Notes: a model not told the origin generated them from the letters alone. Counted from the first letter of the stretch, positions 28,647 through 37,612 are shown. The stretch: 64,000 bases of DNA from Sphingomonas faeni (GCF_024273235.1 NZ_JANBVH010000022.1:17235-81234), one strand, 5' to 3'. Translations and numbers: made by a program.

Positions 28647-30812
28647 ATGATGATCGAAAATCTCGACGATTCAGTTTCGGTCGGCGAACGTTCGGCGGAC
28701 GCCGGGGCATGGACCTGCCCGATGCACCCCGCGGTCCGGCAGCCACATGCCGGAATCTGCCCTATCTGCGGGATGGCGCTCGAACCGGTGCTAGTGTCGG
28801 TCGATGACTCCGCAAACCCGGAACTGGCCGATTTCTCCCGCCGTTTCTGGGCCGCAACGCTGTTGTGTATCCCGCTGCTGGCGCTCGCAATGGGTGGTGA
28901 CATGCTGCGGCCGGGGCTCATTCCGGCAGGTGTGTCGCCGTGGATCCAGCTCGCCTTGTGCACACCGATCGTCGCCGGCGCGGGTCTGCCGGTGTTCCGA
29001 CGGGCATGGACTTCGGTCGTGACGCGGCGGCTCAACATGTTCACCCTGATCGGCTTGGGCGTCGGCGCTGCGTATCTGTACAGCTTCATCGCGACCATCT
29101 TTCCCGACATGTTTTCGCCGAGCCTGCGCGGTCACGGCGGGATGGTACCGGTCTATTATGAGTCGGCGGGCATGGTGGTCACGTTGGTGCTGCTAGGCCA
29201 GATCCTCGAATTGCGCGCGCGAGCAGCGACCGGGAATGCCATCCGCGCGCTGCTGCACCTTGCGCCGAAGATGGCGCGCCATATAGCCGAGGACGGCAGC
29301 GAGACCGACGTGCCGGTGTCCGAGGTCGTGATCGGCGACAGGATACGGATTCGCCCCGGCGAAGCGGTGCCCGTCGATGGCGTGGTGCTGGAGGGGCGTT
29401 CCTCAGTCGACGAGTCGATGCTGACGGGGGAGTCCGCGCCGGTACAGAAAAGCCCGGCCAGCAAGCTGACCGGCGGGACGCTGAACGGGTCGGGAAGTCT
29501 CATTCTCGGTGTCCGTGCGGTCGGCAGCGACACCATGCTCGCACAGATCGTTCGCATGGTTTCGGACGCGCAACGCAGCCGAGCCCCGATCCAGGCGGTC
29601 GCGGATCGCGTCTCGAGCTGGTTCGTGCCGCTGGTGATAGCGATCGCCGTCGCGACGTTCGTCATCTGGCTAGTGGTTGGTCCGGAGCCGCGGTTCGGCC
29701 ATGCGCTGCTCAATGCGGTATCGGTCCTGATCATCGCCTGTCCCTGCGCGCTCGGGCTGGCAACGCCCATGTCAATCATGGTCGGAACGGGGAGGGGCGC
29801 GAAGGCAGGCGTCCTGGTGAAGAATGCAGAAGCGCTTCAGGCGCTGGCAGCGATTGATACCCTGGTGATCGACAAGACCGGAACGCTGACCGAGGGACAT
29901 CCCAGGCTGGTGGAAATCGAGACGTTTGGCCGCGAGCCGGAGAACGCCGTCCTGGCTTTGGCCGCCGCGCTCGAGGTTCAATCGGAGCATCCGCTCGGGC
30001 TCGCGGTCGTGGACGGCGCCCGCGAACGCAAGCTCGCGTTGGCCGAGGTCGCGGATTTTCAGTCGCAGGCGGGGCTGGGCGTCAGTGGGCGGGTAGATGG
30101 CCGCTTGGTCGTAATCGGGAACGCAGCGCAGATGGAGCGGGTCGGCATCGAACCTGAGCCGTTCGAGGCGACTGCCGATCACCATCGAAACACGGGCGCC
30201 AGCACGATGTTCGTGGCGGTAGACGGCGGCTTGGTCGGATTGCTCGCCGTGGCTGACCCAGTGCGGAGCGCCAGTGGCCCGGCGATCCAGGCTTTGCGCG
30301 CGGACGGTTTGCGTATCGTGATGCTGACCGGCGACAATTTGGCGACGGCCACGGCCGTCGCAAAGGCGGTTGGCGGGATTGACGAGGTCTGGGCGGATCT
30401 GCGTCCGGAAGACAAGGCACGGATCGTGTCGGAGCTGCGGGCTGCGGGCGCAAAGGTCGCAATGGCGGGCGATGGCGTAAACGATGCGCCGGCGCTGGCG
30501 GCGGCTGACGTCGGCGTGGCATTGGGGAGCGGCACCGATGTGGCGATCGCGAGCGCAGGTCTCACCCTTACGAAGGGCGACCTTTCCGCGCTGGTGCGGG
30601 CGCGGCGCCTCTCCGAGGCGGTGATGCGCAACATTCGCCAAAACCTTTTTTTCTCGCTCGTTTTCAACGGTGTCGGCCTGCCGGTAGCCGCGGGTATCCT
30701 TTATCCCCTGACGGGGACGCTTCTCTCGCCGATGATCGCCGGGGCCGCGATGGCACTATCGAGCCTAGCCGTGATTGGTAATGCGCTGCGACTGAGTTCG
30801 GTTAGACTTTAA
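28647..30812 (+). CDS. Copper-translocating P1B-type ATPase with N-terminal heavy-metal-binding domain
   Basis: 721 residues from ATG 28647, with GGAG 5 bases upstream (a TTG at 28623 is an alternative). A Cys/His N-terminal domain (WTCPMH...ICPICGMALEP) sits around residues 21-46. Further motifs: TGES in the actuator, CPC in IACPCALGLATP near residue 364, DKTGTLTEG near 408, SEHPLG nucleotide-binding motif and GDGVNDAPALAAADVG. The CPC plus HP signature indicates Cu+ export, or supply to oxidases in the FixI/CopA2 manner. The FixLJ-style context makes a cytochrome-oxidase-assembly role plausible, but no ccoNOP genes are visible here. Confidence 0.9.
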   Translation: MMIENLDDSVSVGERSADAGAWTCPMHPAVRQPHAGICPICGMALEPVLVSVDDSANPELADFSRRFWAATLLCIPLLALAMGGDMLRPGLIPAGVSPWIQLALCTPIVAGAGLPVFRRAWTSVVTRRLNMFTLIGLGVGAAYLYSFIATIFPDMFSPSLRGHGGMVPVYYESAGMVVTLVLLGQILELRARAATGNAIRALLHLAPKMARHIAEDGSETDVPVSEVVIGDRIRIRPGEAVPVDGVVLEGRSSVDESMLTGESAPVQKSPASKLTGGTLNGSGSLILGVRAVGSDTMLAQIVRMVSDAQRSRAPIQAVADRVSSWFVPLVIAIAVATFVIWLVVGPEPRFGHALLNAVSVLIIACPCALGLATPMSIMVGTGRGAKAGVLVKNAEALQALAAIDTLVIDKTGTLTEGHPRLVEIETFGREPENAVLALAAALEVQSEHPLGLAVVDGARERKLALAEVADFQSQAGLGVSGRVDGRLVVIGNAAQMERVGIEPEPFEATADHHRNTGASTMFVAVDGGLVGLLAVADPVRSASGPAIQALRADGLRIVMLTGDNLATATAVAKAVGGIDEVWADLRPEDKARIVSELRAAGAKVAMAGDGVNDAPALAAADVGVALGSGTDVAIASAGLTLTKGDLSALVRARRLSEAVMRNIRQNLFFSLVFNGVGLPVAAGILYPLTGTLLSPMIAGAAMALSSLAVIGNALRLSSVRL

Positions 30813-31123
30813 GCGGGACGTGCCGCACGCTGGCACGAGCGGATGGCGTGAAAGCGGCCCAGGCATCGACCTCGTTTTGCAAAAACACGATACAAGCGCT
30901 TTCTGGCGGTTCTGCATTCCCCGCTTCTCCGTACTTCCCGACTCTGTCTGGTCCGCGGCTTTGCCTGCTAGTTAATAATGCGGTCCTCAGCCGGACCAAG
31001 CCATGTCAACCGGTCGTCATTTACAGAACCCCAAGCCAGACGTACGAGAGTCTTAACCGGGCACCCCATGGCATCTACTCCGCAGAAACTGATCCTACAG
31101 GTTGATCTTCATTCTAATTACGA
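30813..31123. other. Intergenic stretch with hairpin and FixJ-like box
   Basis: There is no convincing gene. A 6-bp hairpin CGTGCC (30819-30824) / GGCACG (30832-30837) follows the ATPase stop and could act in 3' end formation; no T-run follows. Box 11 is at 30931-30941. The region after the box is less GC-rich than its surroundings. Confidence 0.4.
30928..30944 (+). promoter_or_regulatory. FixJ-like box 11, upstream of a small membrane-protein gene
   Basis: Core 30931-30941 GTACTTCCCGA, preceded by TCC and followed by CTC. It points rightward; the nearest open frame is the 51-residue gene at 31124, 182 bases away. Confidence 0.55.
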
Positions 31124-31279
31124 ATGGTATTGCCGATGCTCACCAGTGGGGGCTTCCTTGTTCTCATAGTCCTGCCAATCGTCGGCGGCGTTTTAGCGTC
31201 GCTTGCGGTAATCGCACTTACACACGTTGAGCCAAGCTGGATCTGGAAGGCCACCCCTCCAGATACGCCTTGGAAATAA
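31124..31279 (+). CDS. Small single-pass membrane protein
   Basis: 51 residues from ATG 31124 (or 47 from ATG 31136). It begins MVLPMLTSGGFLVLIVLPIV, one hydrophobic helix continuing through VGGVLASLAVIALTHV, followed by a Trp-rich tail (EPSWIWKATPPDTPWK). Single-helix peptides of this size often attach to respiratory oxidases or other complexes. It lacks a good ribosome site, so confidence is limited; position after a FixJ-like box and the coherent hydrophobic profile are the support. Confidence 0.45.
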   Translation: MVLPMLTSGGFLVLIVLPIVGGVLASLAVIALTHVEPSWIWKATPPDTPWK

Positions 31280-31417
31280 CGAAAATAGAGTGGCGAGGGT
31301 GGTGAAGCGTGGCGGCGGGGCACCAGAGATGCGATCAGGTCATGCCGATATGATTGTCGTCACGCTTTTCTACTGACGCACGATGAACGGCAAACTCGCA
31401 CGGCGCCGCCCCTCCCC

Positions 31418-32326
31418 TTAATTCGGCAGGCGTTCCGGGTCGATCGTGAGGGTAATGATGACGCCCCCCGTCGGCCAATCGAAGTCGATCGAGCCCCCAA
31501 GGTCGGCCTTCATGCTGCGGACGATCAGTTTGCTACCGAACCCACCTGTCGTCGGCGCACCGACGATCACCGGCCCGCCGGTTTCAATCCAGCGTAGAAC
31601 GAACGTCGCCTCTTCTTCCGCGCTGTGCCTCAGGTTCAACCGACCATCGGGCGTCGACAGCGCGCCATACTTCATTGAATTGGTGGCGAGTTCGTGGATC
31701 ACCAGCGCAAGCGCCGTGGCCGAGCGCTCGCCGATGGCAACGCGTGGTACCGAAACCCGAACGCGACCGGACGAATCGGCTTCATCATATGGCTCCAGCA
31801 GGATGGTCAGCAGATCGCCAAGCAGAGCGCCACTCGGCTTGCTGCCGGCAATCGGGCGAACCTGATCGTGCGCCCGGCCAAGCGCCGAGAGCCGCTGCGT
31901 CAGATCGCGCGCCATATCGGCCGCCGATGCGGCCCCCCGCGAGCTTATGTGGGTCAGGCCGGTGGCGATGGTCAGCAGGTTTTTCACCCGGTGGCTCATT
32001 TCGCCTGCGAGCAGTTCGTGGCTCTCTTCCGCCTGCTTGCGGCCGCTGACGTCTAGAAAGATTCCGAACAAGGTCTGCTCAGCCGCTTCAGTATCGTCAC
32101 CTTTGCCACGCGCCGAAATCCACCGGACCGTGTCGGCGACGAAGATCCGAAAGTCGATCTCGTACAGGCCGAGCTCGGCGCGTGCGGCGTTAAACGCGGC
32201 ACGAACCCGCCCGCGGTCCTCCGGATGGATGTGCGCCGACAAATCCTCGAACGTCACCGAGTCACTCGGCTTTAAGCCCCAGAGCGAGAAGGCGACGTCG
32301 TCCATCTCAAGGATGTCAGTCTCCAT
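31418..32326 (-). CDS. PAS-HWE sensor histidine kinase, N-terminus apparently incomplete
   Basis: 302 residues from the first ATG. The PAS domain reads through FEDLSAHIHPEDRGRVRAAF and VRWISARGKGDDTEAAEQTL; the dimerisation His is in ELLAGEMSHRVKNLLTIATG; the ATPase part has HELATNSMKYGALS and the RWIETGGP motif that defines HWE kinases. Upstream of this ATG the frame stays open and reads RLRLAVEAAGIALWSWN, a good PAS beginning, but no ATG, GTG or TTG precedes it before a TGA. A run of six C at 32383-32388 could mark a frameshift. It forms a unit with the receiver gene at 32453. Confidence 0.82.
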   Translation of the reverse strand: METDILEMDDVAFSLWGLKPSDSVTFEDLSAHIHPEDRGRVRAAFNAARAELGLYEIDFRIFVADTVRWISARGKGDDTEAAEQTLFGIFLDVSGRKQAEESHELLAGEMSHRVKNLLTIATGLTHISSRGAASAADMARDLTQRLSALGRAHDQVRPIAGSKPSGALLGDLLTILLEPYDEADSSGRVRVSVPRVAIGERSATALALVIHELATNSMKYGALSTPDGRLNLRHSAEEEATFVLRWIETGGPVIVGAPTTGGFGSKLIVRSMKADLGGSIDFDWPTGGVIITLTIDPERLPN

Positions 32327-32452
32327 GTTCCAGGACCACAGCGCGATGCCGGCCGCTTCAACGGCAAGTCGTAGGCGTTTGGCCCCCCAAAGGGGTACGC
32401 ACCTAGCTTCAGTTGTGGAGATATTCTTGATCCTTCAACGTCTAGGCAATGA

Positions 32453-32869
32453 TCATTCCGCGGCGGTCCAGCTGCTCCAACTGCGATCAACCGAGGCGGC
32501 GATCGCTGCGACGAGGGGGCGATCGCCGATGTTGCGATCGAACACCTTGTCGCCATTCTCTGCCGCTTCCTGTGCGAGCTTGCCCTCGGGGTCCAGCCCG
32601 TCGAGCAGGATGCCCCTGCCCCGCCAGCCGGTGGCACGCATCTCGCGCAGAAGTTCGAGGCCATCGATCTCGGGCATGTCGATATCGACGATAATGCAGG
32701 CATAATCGCGCGAGCGCGGGTCGGCGAGGAGTGCGGCGCAGGTTGCATAAGATCGGACGCCATAGCGTTCCGAGCGCAGCATGATCTGTCGCGCGTGCCG
32801 GATATCGCTGTCGCCGTCGACGAGCGAGACGCCGATGCTTTCCGGAGAAGTAATATCCTTCATAGTCAT
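32453..32869 (-). CDS. Stand-alone response-regulator receiver
   Basis: 138 residues from ATG 32869, which has AAGGA six bases upstream. The receiver fold is visible: acidic pocket in GVSLVDGDSDIRHARQ, phospho-acceptor Asp in CIIVDIDMPEIDGLELLREM, and a Lys near the end (GDKVFDRN). There is no output domain. It lies 80 bases after fixJ and 126 before the HWE kinase, on the same strand, so it may be the partner of that kinase or a phosphate sink in the FixLJ circuit. Confidence 0.82.
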   Translation of the reverse strand: MTMKDITSPESIGVSLVDGDSDIRHARQIMLRSERYGVRSYATCAALLADPRSRDYACIIVDIDMPEIDGLELLREMRATGWRGRGILLDGLDPEGKLAQEAAENGDKVFDRNIGDRPLVAAIAASVDRSWSSWTAAE

Positions 32870-32949
32870 GCCAATTCCTTGTGGAATCCAAGGGTCGCAT
32901 GTTCTGCCTGGCGCTGTCTTTACGTAGTAAGCGAGGGGTGTGGCCGTGA

Positions 32950-33573
32950 TCAAGCCGCCTCGCCGAGCCCCGCGGCGAATGCGATGCGCAATACATCGGA
33001 CAGGCTGCGGGCGTGGACCTTATCCATCAGGTTCGCTCGGTGAACCTCGACCGTGCGGGTCGCAATTCCAAGATCGAACGCGATCAGTTTGTTAGGCCGG
33101 CCGAGCACCATGCCATCCAGCACGTCGCGCTCGCGCGGGGTCAGCGCTGCAAGCCGCACGACCGCGTCCGCCGAGGCCACATGGTCGCGCTTGTCGCGCG
33201 CGGCATGCTTGAACGCCTCATCGATCGCGGCGAGCAACGCTGCACGCTCGAACGGTTTTTCCAGGAACTCCAGAGCGCCGGCCTTGATAGCGCGAACCGC
33301 CAGCGTGACGTCGCCGTGACCAGTGAGCATGATCACCGGCAGTCCGATTCCTTGCGACGACAGGCGGTCCTGCACTTCCAGTCCGTCGATTCCGGGCATG
33401 CGGACGTCGAGCAGAATGCAGCCCCGCGTCTCGCGGTCGACGACCCCCAGGAATTCCGTACCCGAGGTGTAGGTCTTCACGACGTGTCCCGCCTTGCGGA
33501 GCATGAAACCGATCGACTGGCGGATGGCTTCGTCGTCGTCGACGATATGAACGATGTTGGGCGTATCGGTCAT
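32950..33573 (-). CDS. fixJ: FixJ-type response regulator
   Basis: 207 residues, as in rhizobial FixJ (about 204). Receiver domain: VHIVDDDEAIRQSIGFML, phospho-Asp 56 in CILLDVRMPGIDGLEV, Thr in VIMLTGHGDVTLAV, and Lys in EFLEKPFERA. A LuxR/FixJ helix-turn-helix occupies about 138-190 (LTPRERDVLDGMVLGRPNKL, then TRTVEVHRANLMDKV). The ATG overlaps the kinase stop (ATGA 33570-33573), so kinase and regulator are co-translated. It is the best candidate for binding the GTASTTYCCGA boxes in this window. Confidence 0.93.
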   Translation of the reverse strand: MTDTPNIVHIVDDDEAIRQSIGFMLRKAGHVVKTYTSGTEFLGVVDRETRGCILLDVRMPGIDGLEVQDRLSSQGIGLPVIMLTGHGDVTLAVRAIKAGALEFLEKPFERAALLAAIDEAFKHAARDKRDHVASADAVVRLAALTPRERDVLDGMVLGRPNKLIAFDLGIATRTVEVHRANLMDKVHARSLSDVLRIAFAAGLGEAA

Positions 33574-35120
33574 TCGTCTTCTCCAGCGAGTGGAACGCAA
33601 AAATGGAAGACCGTGCCACCGGTGGGTACCGCGTCGGCCCAGATGCGGCCGCCATGCGCTTCAACGATGGTACGGCAAATCGACAGGCCAAGGCCCATGC
33701 CGCTCTCCTTGGTGGTCGCGAATGCCTCGAACAGACGCTCGCGAACCGCATCCTCGATGCCGCTACCGGTATCGCTCACGCTCACCCGCACCCATCCTGC
33801 CCGATCAGGGGCGGTCGAGATCGTCAGATGCTTGGTCGACGCTGTCGACATCGCCTGAATCGCGTTGCGGATCAGATTGACCAGCACCTGCTGAATCTGA
33901 ATGCGATCGACGAGGACATGGTCGAGGCCTGCGGCGATCGTCATAGTGACCGTGATCCCGGCCTCATGCGCCCCGAGCAAGCCGAGGCTGGTTGCCTCGT
34001 TAACCAGCGCGTCGAGACGCTCGAGACGAAATCCGGTGTCGCCCCCGTCCACGAAGGACCGCAACCGGCGGATGATCTCGCCGGCCCGCAAGGTCTGGGC
34101 GGCCGCCAAGTCAAGCGCTTCGGAGATTTCGGCAAGCAAAGGATCTGCTGTCTCACCGATCATGTCGCGGCTTGTCTCAAGATAAGCGGCGATCGCAGTC
34201 AGCGGCTGGTTGATTTCATGCGCTAGCGTCGACGCCATTGTTCCCATCGCGCTGACGCGCGAGACGTGGACCAGCTTGGACTGTAATTCCTGCATCTTGC
34301 GCTCATCCTCGCGACGCGAGGTGAGATCGCGGATGAAGCCCGTAAAGATCCGTTCGCCGCCGATCGAAACTTCGCCGACCGCGAGCTCGATCGGAAATTC
34401 CTCGCCGTTCGAGCGGAGCGCCGTAGTCGCGCGAATGCTGCCGATGATATGACGCACCCCCGTGTCCAAATAGGTGCTCAGATATCCATCGTGAGTCGTG
34501 CGTTCGGCTTCCGGCATCAGCATGCTAACGTTGCGGCCAACGACATCGGCTTCAAGATACCCAAACATCGTCTCGGCCGTGCTGCTGAACGAGGAGACCG
34601 TGCCAGTTTCGTTCATCACGATCATGGCCTCCGGTACGGTCGCAAGGATCGAGCGGAGATGATGTTCTCGGCGTGAAACGGCGGCCGCGGCCGCTTTCTG
34701 ATCGGTGACGTCGCGGACCACCTTGCCGAAGCCGCGCAGCGCACCATTGTCGTCGCGCAGCGCGGTGATGGTCACACTGGCTAGAAATTCCGATCCATCC
34801 TTGCGGATCCGCCAGCTTTCCTCCTCGACGCTGCCTTCGGCATTCGCGCGCGCCAGGTCGCGCTTTGGTTTGCCGGCGGCGACATCGTCAGGGGAATAGA
34901 AGGTTGCAAAGTCCCGGCCGATGATCTCCTCCTCGGTCCAGCCTTTGATCTTTTGCGCGCCGCGATTCCAGATCGTCACCCGGCCCTTGGGGTCGAGCAT
35001 ATAGATCGCGTAATTGGTGGCACCGTCGATCAGCAGCCCGAGTTCTTCGTGCATTTCGGCATTGCTGCGAGCGACACCCGCAAGCGCCGCGGCTACGGAC
35101 GTCGGTTGATCGGCGTTCAC
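33570..35120 (-). CDS. fixL: FixL-type haem PAS oxygen-sensor histidine kinase
   Basis: 516 residues from GTG 35120; the frame is open to 35285 but that extension is low-complexity and unlike the family. PAS-A is about 25-145, PAS-B about 150-270. PAS-B has the FixL haem-pocket pattern: MLMPEAERTTHDGYLSTYL with the proximal His 210 and HIIGSIRATTALRSNGEEFP with the distal Arg 230. Then LVHVSRVSAMGTMASTLAHE (phospho-His 301), the N box VLVNLIRNAIQAM and G boxes. Oxygen binding in relatives switches the kinase off. Differences: the position matching Bradyrhizobium Arg 206 is Thr 216, and Ile 218 is Ser 228. Confidence 0.93.
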   Translation of the reverse strand: MNADQPTSVAAALAGVARSNAEMHEELGLLIDGATNYAIYMLDPKGRVTIWNRGAQKIKGWTEEEIIGRDFATFYSPDDVAAGKPKRDLARANAEGSVEEESWRIRKDGSEFLASVTITALRDDNGALRGFGKVVRDVTDQKAAAAAVSRREHHLRSILATVPEAMIVMNETGTVSSFSSTAETMFGYLEADVVGRNVSMLMPEAERTTHDGYLSTYLDTGVRHIIGSIRATTALRSNGEEFPIELAVGEVSIGGERIFTGFIRDLTSRREDERKMQELQSKLVHVSRVSAMGTMASTLAHEINQPLTAIAAYLETSRDMIGETADPLLAEISEALDLAAAQTLRAGEIIRRLRSFVDGGDTGFRLERLDALVNEATSLGLLGAHEAGITVTMTIAAGLDHVLVDRIQIQQVLVNLIRNAIQAMSTASTKHLTISTAPDRAGWVRVSVSDTGSGIEDAVRERLFEAFATTKESGMGLGLSICRTIVEAHGGRIWADAVPTGGTVFHFCVPLAGEDE

Positions 35121-35494
35121 AACGGCACGCGCGCGGATGGCCAAAGCCGGGGTCGGGATATCATCTGAGCGTCCGCCTTCTGAATCAGAGGCTTGGGGCG
35201 CCGGACGCCGATACGAGTTCTGCTTAGGCAGCCGGCGTTCGTCCCCCTTACACCAGTCCGGCGGCGTAAGCGAATGCTGCCTCACCTATGATAAGAATGG
35301 AAAGCACGCCGCCGCCGATCGTTGCGCGAATATTGAGCGAAGTAAGAGATCGGAAGAGCGGCCGCAGATAGAGATTGAGAGTGTGAGCCATTTCGAAACC
35401 CGTTTTCATTGCCTGGCTAAGGTGACGGAGCGCGGGCGGTCCGCCTATTGTGGTTTCACACATCGCACGGAAATGCGTGGGTCTTCGGCCCGTT

Positions 35495-35511
35495 TGCGTA
35501 GTTTCCGAGCT
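35495..35511 (+). promoter_or_regulatory. FixJ-like box 12, upstream of VIT-type transporter
   Basis: Core 35498-35508 GTAGTTTCCGA, preceded by TGC and followed by GCT. It is 105 bases before the GTG at 35614. It lies between the leftward fixL and the rightward transporter, facing the transporter. Confidence 0.7.
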
Positions 35512-35613
35512 TTGTCGCCGCCGGCTCACGCAGTTAGGCCCAGAGCCTGTCCAAACGAGATGCCTCACCTGACGAGCGGTTCGCTCTTCCCCACCGCTGT
35601 CGGAGATACCCAC

Positions 35614-36315
35614 GTGATCCCAACGGTTCGACATCTCGAGCACCATACGACCCAGAATGTCGGATGGCTGCGTGCGGCGGTACTCGGTGCGAACGATGGC
35701 ATCCTGTCGACAGCAAGCCTGGTCCTTGGCGTAGCGGCCGCGCATGGCACGCCACAAGCCATCTTAATCGCGGGCGCCGCCGGCCTGGTCGCAGGGGCCA
35801 TGTCGATGGCGGCGGGCGAATATGTCTCGGTTCATTCTCAGGCCGATGCCGAGAAAGCCGATCTGCGGCGTGAGGGCGCGGAGATCGCTTCGGACGCCGC
35901 TGGCGAAACCCGTGAACTGGCCGCAATCTATGTAGGGCGCGGGCTGGATGCGGATCTTGCAAAAAAAGTGGCGGACCAGCTTACCGCGCATGATGCGCTG
36001 GGCGCGCATGCGCGCGATGAGCTCGGGCTCAGCGACGAACTTCGTGCGCGGCCGATCCAGGCGGCACTCGCCTCCGCAACCAGCTTTGCGGCCGGGGCGT
36101 CGCTTCCAGTGCTCGTTGCCCGCTTCGCGCCTCCGTCGAACCTGATTGCAGCGGTTTCGCTGACATCGCTGCTGTCGCTCGCCGTGCTAGGGGCCCTTGC
36201 TGCACAGGTCGGTGGCGCGCGCGTCGCTGTCGGCGCGCTGCGCGTGACCTTCTGGGGGGCGCTCGCCATGGCGGTGACCGCCGGTGTGGGCGCGCTGTTC
36301 GGGACATCTGTGTGA
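35614..36315 (+). CDS. VIT1/CCC1-family membrane transporter
   Basis: 233 residues from GTG 35614, with GGAG eight bases upstream; ATG 35560 would add 18 residues but has a weak ribosome site. It begins VIPTVRHLEHHTTQNVGWLR followed by AAVLGANDGILSTASLVLGV, the family hallmark, then AGAMSMAAGEYVSVHSQADA with the helix-2 acidic residues. Five membrane helices are expected. Relatives move Fe2+ or Mn2+ out of the cytosol or into stores. Placement behind a FixJ-like box suggests control of free iron when oxygen falls. Confidence 0.88.
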   Translation: MIPTVRHLEHHTTQNVGWLRAAVLGANDGILSTASLVLGVAAAHGTPQAILIAGAAGLVAGAMSMAAGEYVSVHSQADAEKADLRREGAEIASDAAGETRELAAIYVGRGLDADLAKKVADQLTAHDALGAHARDELGLSDELRARPIQAALASATSFAAGASLPVLVARFAPPSNLIAAVSLTSLLSLAVLGALAAQVGGARVAVGALRVTFWGALAMAVTAGVGALFGTSV

Positions 36316-36378
36316 AGAGCCTGGGGCGGGGTCAGCCACTATGGCTTTCGCATGAAAATGTCGAACGGCTCGCTGAGA

Positions 36379-37362
36379 CTAGACGGTCAGCACGGCCGCA
36401 CCCTCGAACCGGCCGTGACGAAGATCCGCGAGCGCCGTGTTGGCTTGAGCGAGCGGATACCGGTTGATCGTCGTGACGATGCCGATCTTGGGGGCGAGCG
36501 TCAGAAAATCGAGACCATCCTGCCGGGTCAGATTGGCGACCGACACGAGCTGGCGTTCTTCCCACAGCACCCGGTACGGGAAGCTTGGTATGTCGCTCAT
36601 GTGGATCCCGGCGCAAACCACCCGGCCGCCCTTGCGCACCGCCTTCAGCGCGAGCGGCACGAGATCGCCAACCGTCGCGAACAGGATCGCGGCGTCGAGT
36701 GGCTCGGGCGGCATCTCGTCGGAGCCCCCAGCCCAGACGGCGGCCAAGGTTCTGGCGAACGCTTGGGTCACGAGATCTCCTGGTCGCGTGAAGGCATACA
36801 CCGATCGCCCTTGCCAGGCCGCCACCTGCGCGACGATATGAGCAGAGGCGCCAAACCCATAAAGACCAAGCCGTTTTCCCTCGCCGGCCTTACCGAGCGA
36901 ACGCCAGCCGATGAGGCCAGCACACAACAACGGTGCGAGTGCGGCATCATCGCCCTCGTCACCGAGCGGAAAGGTGTAGCGCGCGTCGGCGATCACCGAC
37001 GTCGCGAAGCCGCCGTCCCGCGTGTAGCCCGTAAAGAGCGGCGCATCGCAGAGATTCTCCTGGCCCGATCGGCAATAGGAGCAGATCCCGCAGGTATGGC
37101 CCAGCCAGGGTACGCCCACACGCTCGCCGACGCGCAGACCCTCGACCCCGCTGCCGATCGCATCGATCCGACCGACGATTTCATGGCCGGGAATGATCGG
37201 CACCTGCGGCGAGGCGAGTTCGCCATCGACGACATGCAGATCGGTACGGCAAACTCCGCATGCCGCGACCGTCAGACGGATTTGCCCGGGGCCAGGCGTC
37301 CGCTCGGGCATTTCGGTCCACCGAAGCGGCTGACCGATCGCATTTAATATCATGGCGTGCAT
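36379..37362 (-). CDS. adhA: Zinc-dependent alcohol dehydrogenase
   Basis: 327 residues; ATG 37362 has AAGGAG seven bases upstream. Catalytic zinc ligands occur in ACGVCRTDLHVVDGE and PGHEIVGRI; the structural zinc lobe is GHTCGICSYCRSGQENLCDA; a nucleotide-binding segment is LGLYGFGASAHIVAQVAAWQ. It is most like the short AdhA-type ethanol dehydrogenases. It could reduce acetaldehyde to ethanol for NAD+ recycling or act on other primary alcohols. Box 13 lies 89 bases upstream. Confidence 0.9.
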   Translation of the reverse strand: MHAMILNAIGQPLRWTEMPERTPGPGQIRLTVAACGVCRTDLHVVDGELASPQVPIIPGHEIVGRIDAIGSGVEGLRVGERVGVPWLGHTCGICSYCRSGQENLCDAPLFTGYTRDGGFATSVIADARYTFPLGDEGDDAALAPLLCAGLIGWRSLGKAGEGKRLGLYGFGASAHIVAQVAAWQGRSVYAFTRPGDLVTQAFARTLAAVWAGGSDEMPPEPLDAAILFATVGDLVPLALKAVRKGGRVVCAGIHMSDIPSFPYRVLWEERQLVSVANLTRQDGLDFLTLAPKIGIVTTINRYPLAQANTALADLRHGRFEGAAVLTV

Positions 37363-37448
37363 CGTTCGCTCCTTCAATCAAGCGGCGTGCGCCTTAAGGA
37401 GTCCGGCGAGCCGTCAATTTTCGTGGCCACGTCGACCCGTTCGAGAAA

Positions 37449-37465
37449 GCGTCGGAAACTACGCA
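37449..37465 (-). promoter_or_regulatory. FixJ-like box 13, upstream of alcohol dehydrogenase
   Basis: Core 37452-37462, on the minus strand GTAGTTTCCGA with TGC before and CGC after; 89 bases from the adh ATG. Confidence 0.7.
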
Positions 37466-37595
37466 GCTGCGCGCGACTCCGCCCTTGGAACGCGCGGGCC
37501 CCTTAGATCTGCGCCGCGGTCGCAAGGGGCCCCACTCCCGGATTCTGGCGCGGACCGCGCGCGCCGAGCCAAAAGCCTCAGTTCGAGTCCGCGTT

Positions 37596-37612
37596 TAGGT
37601 AGTTCCCGACGG
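37596..37612 (+). promoter_or_regulatory. FixJ-like box 14, upstream of oleate hydratase
   Basis: Core 37599-37609 GTAGTTCCCGA, preceded by TAG and followed by CGG; 112 bases from the ATG at 37722. It is divergent from box 13, 136 bases apart. The 358-base region between the two genes holds nothing else recognised. Confidence 0.7.

Noticed and set aside
28647..30812. Copper ATPase taken as FixI with a complete fixGHIS operon
   Set aside because: No fixG, fixH, fixS or ccoNOQP genes are adjacent; only the ATPase and one unknown gene are present.
35121..35285. Extension of fixL to a GTG at 35285
   Set aside because: Low-complexity Pro/Arg-rich lead with no ribosome site; GTG 35120 gives a family-like length of 516.
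35137..35559. 392-residue version of the VIT-type protein
   Set aside because: The extension contains the box and out-of-family sequence; GTG 35614 has a good ribosome site.
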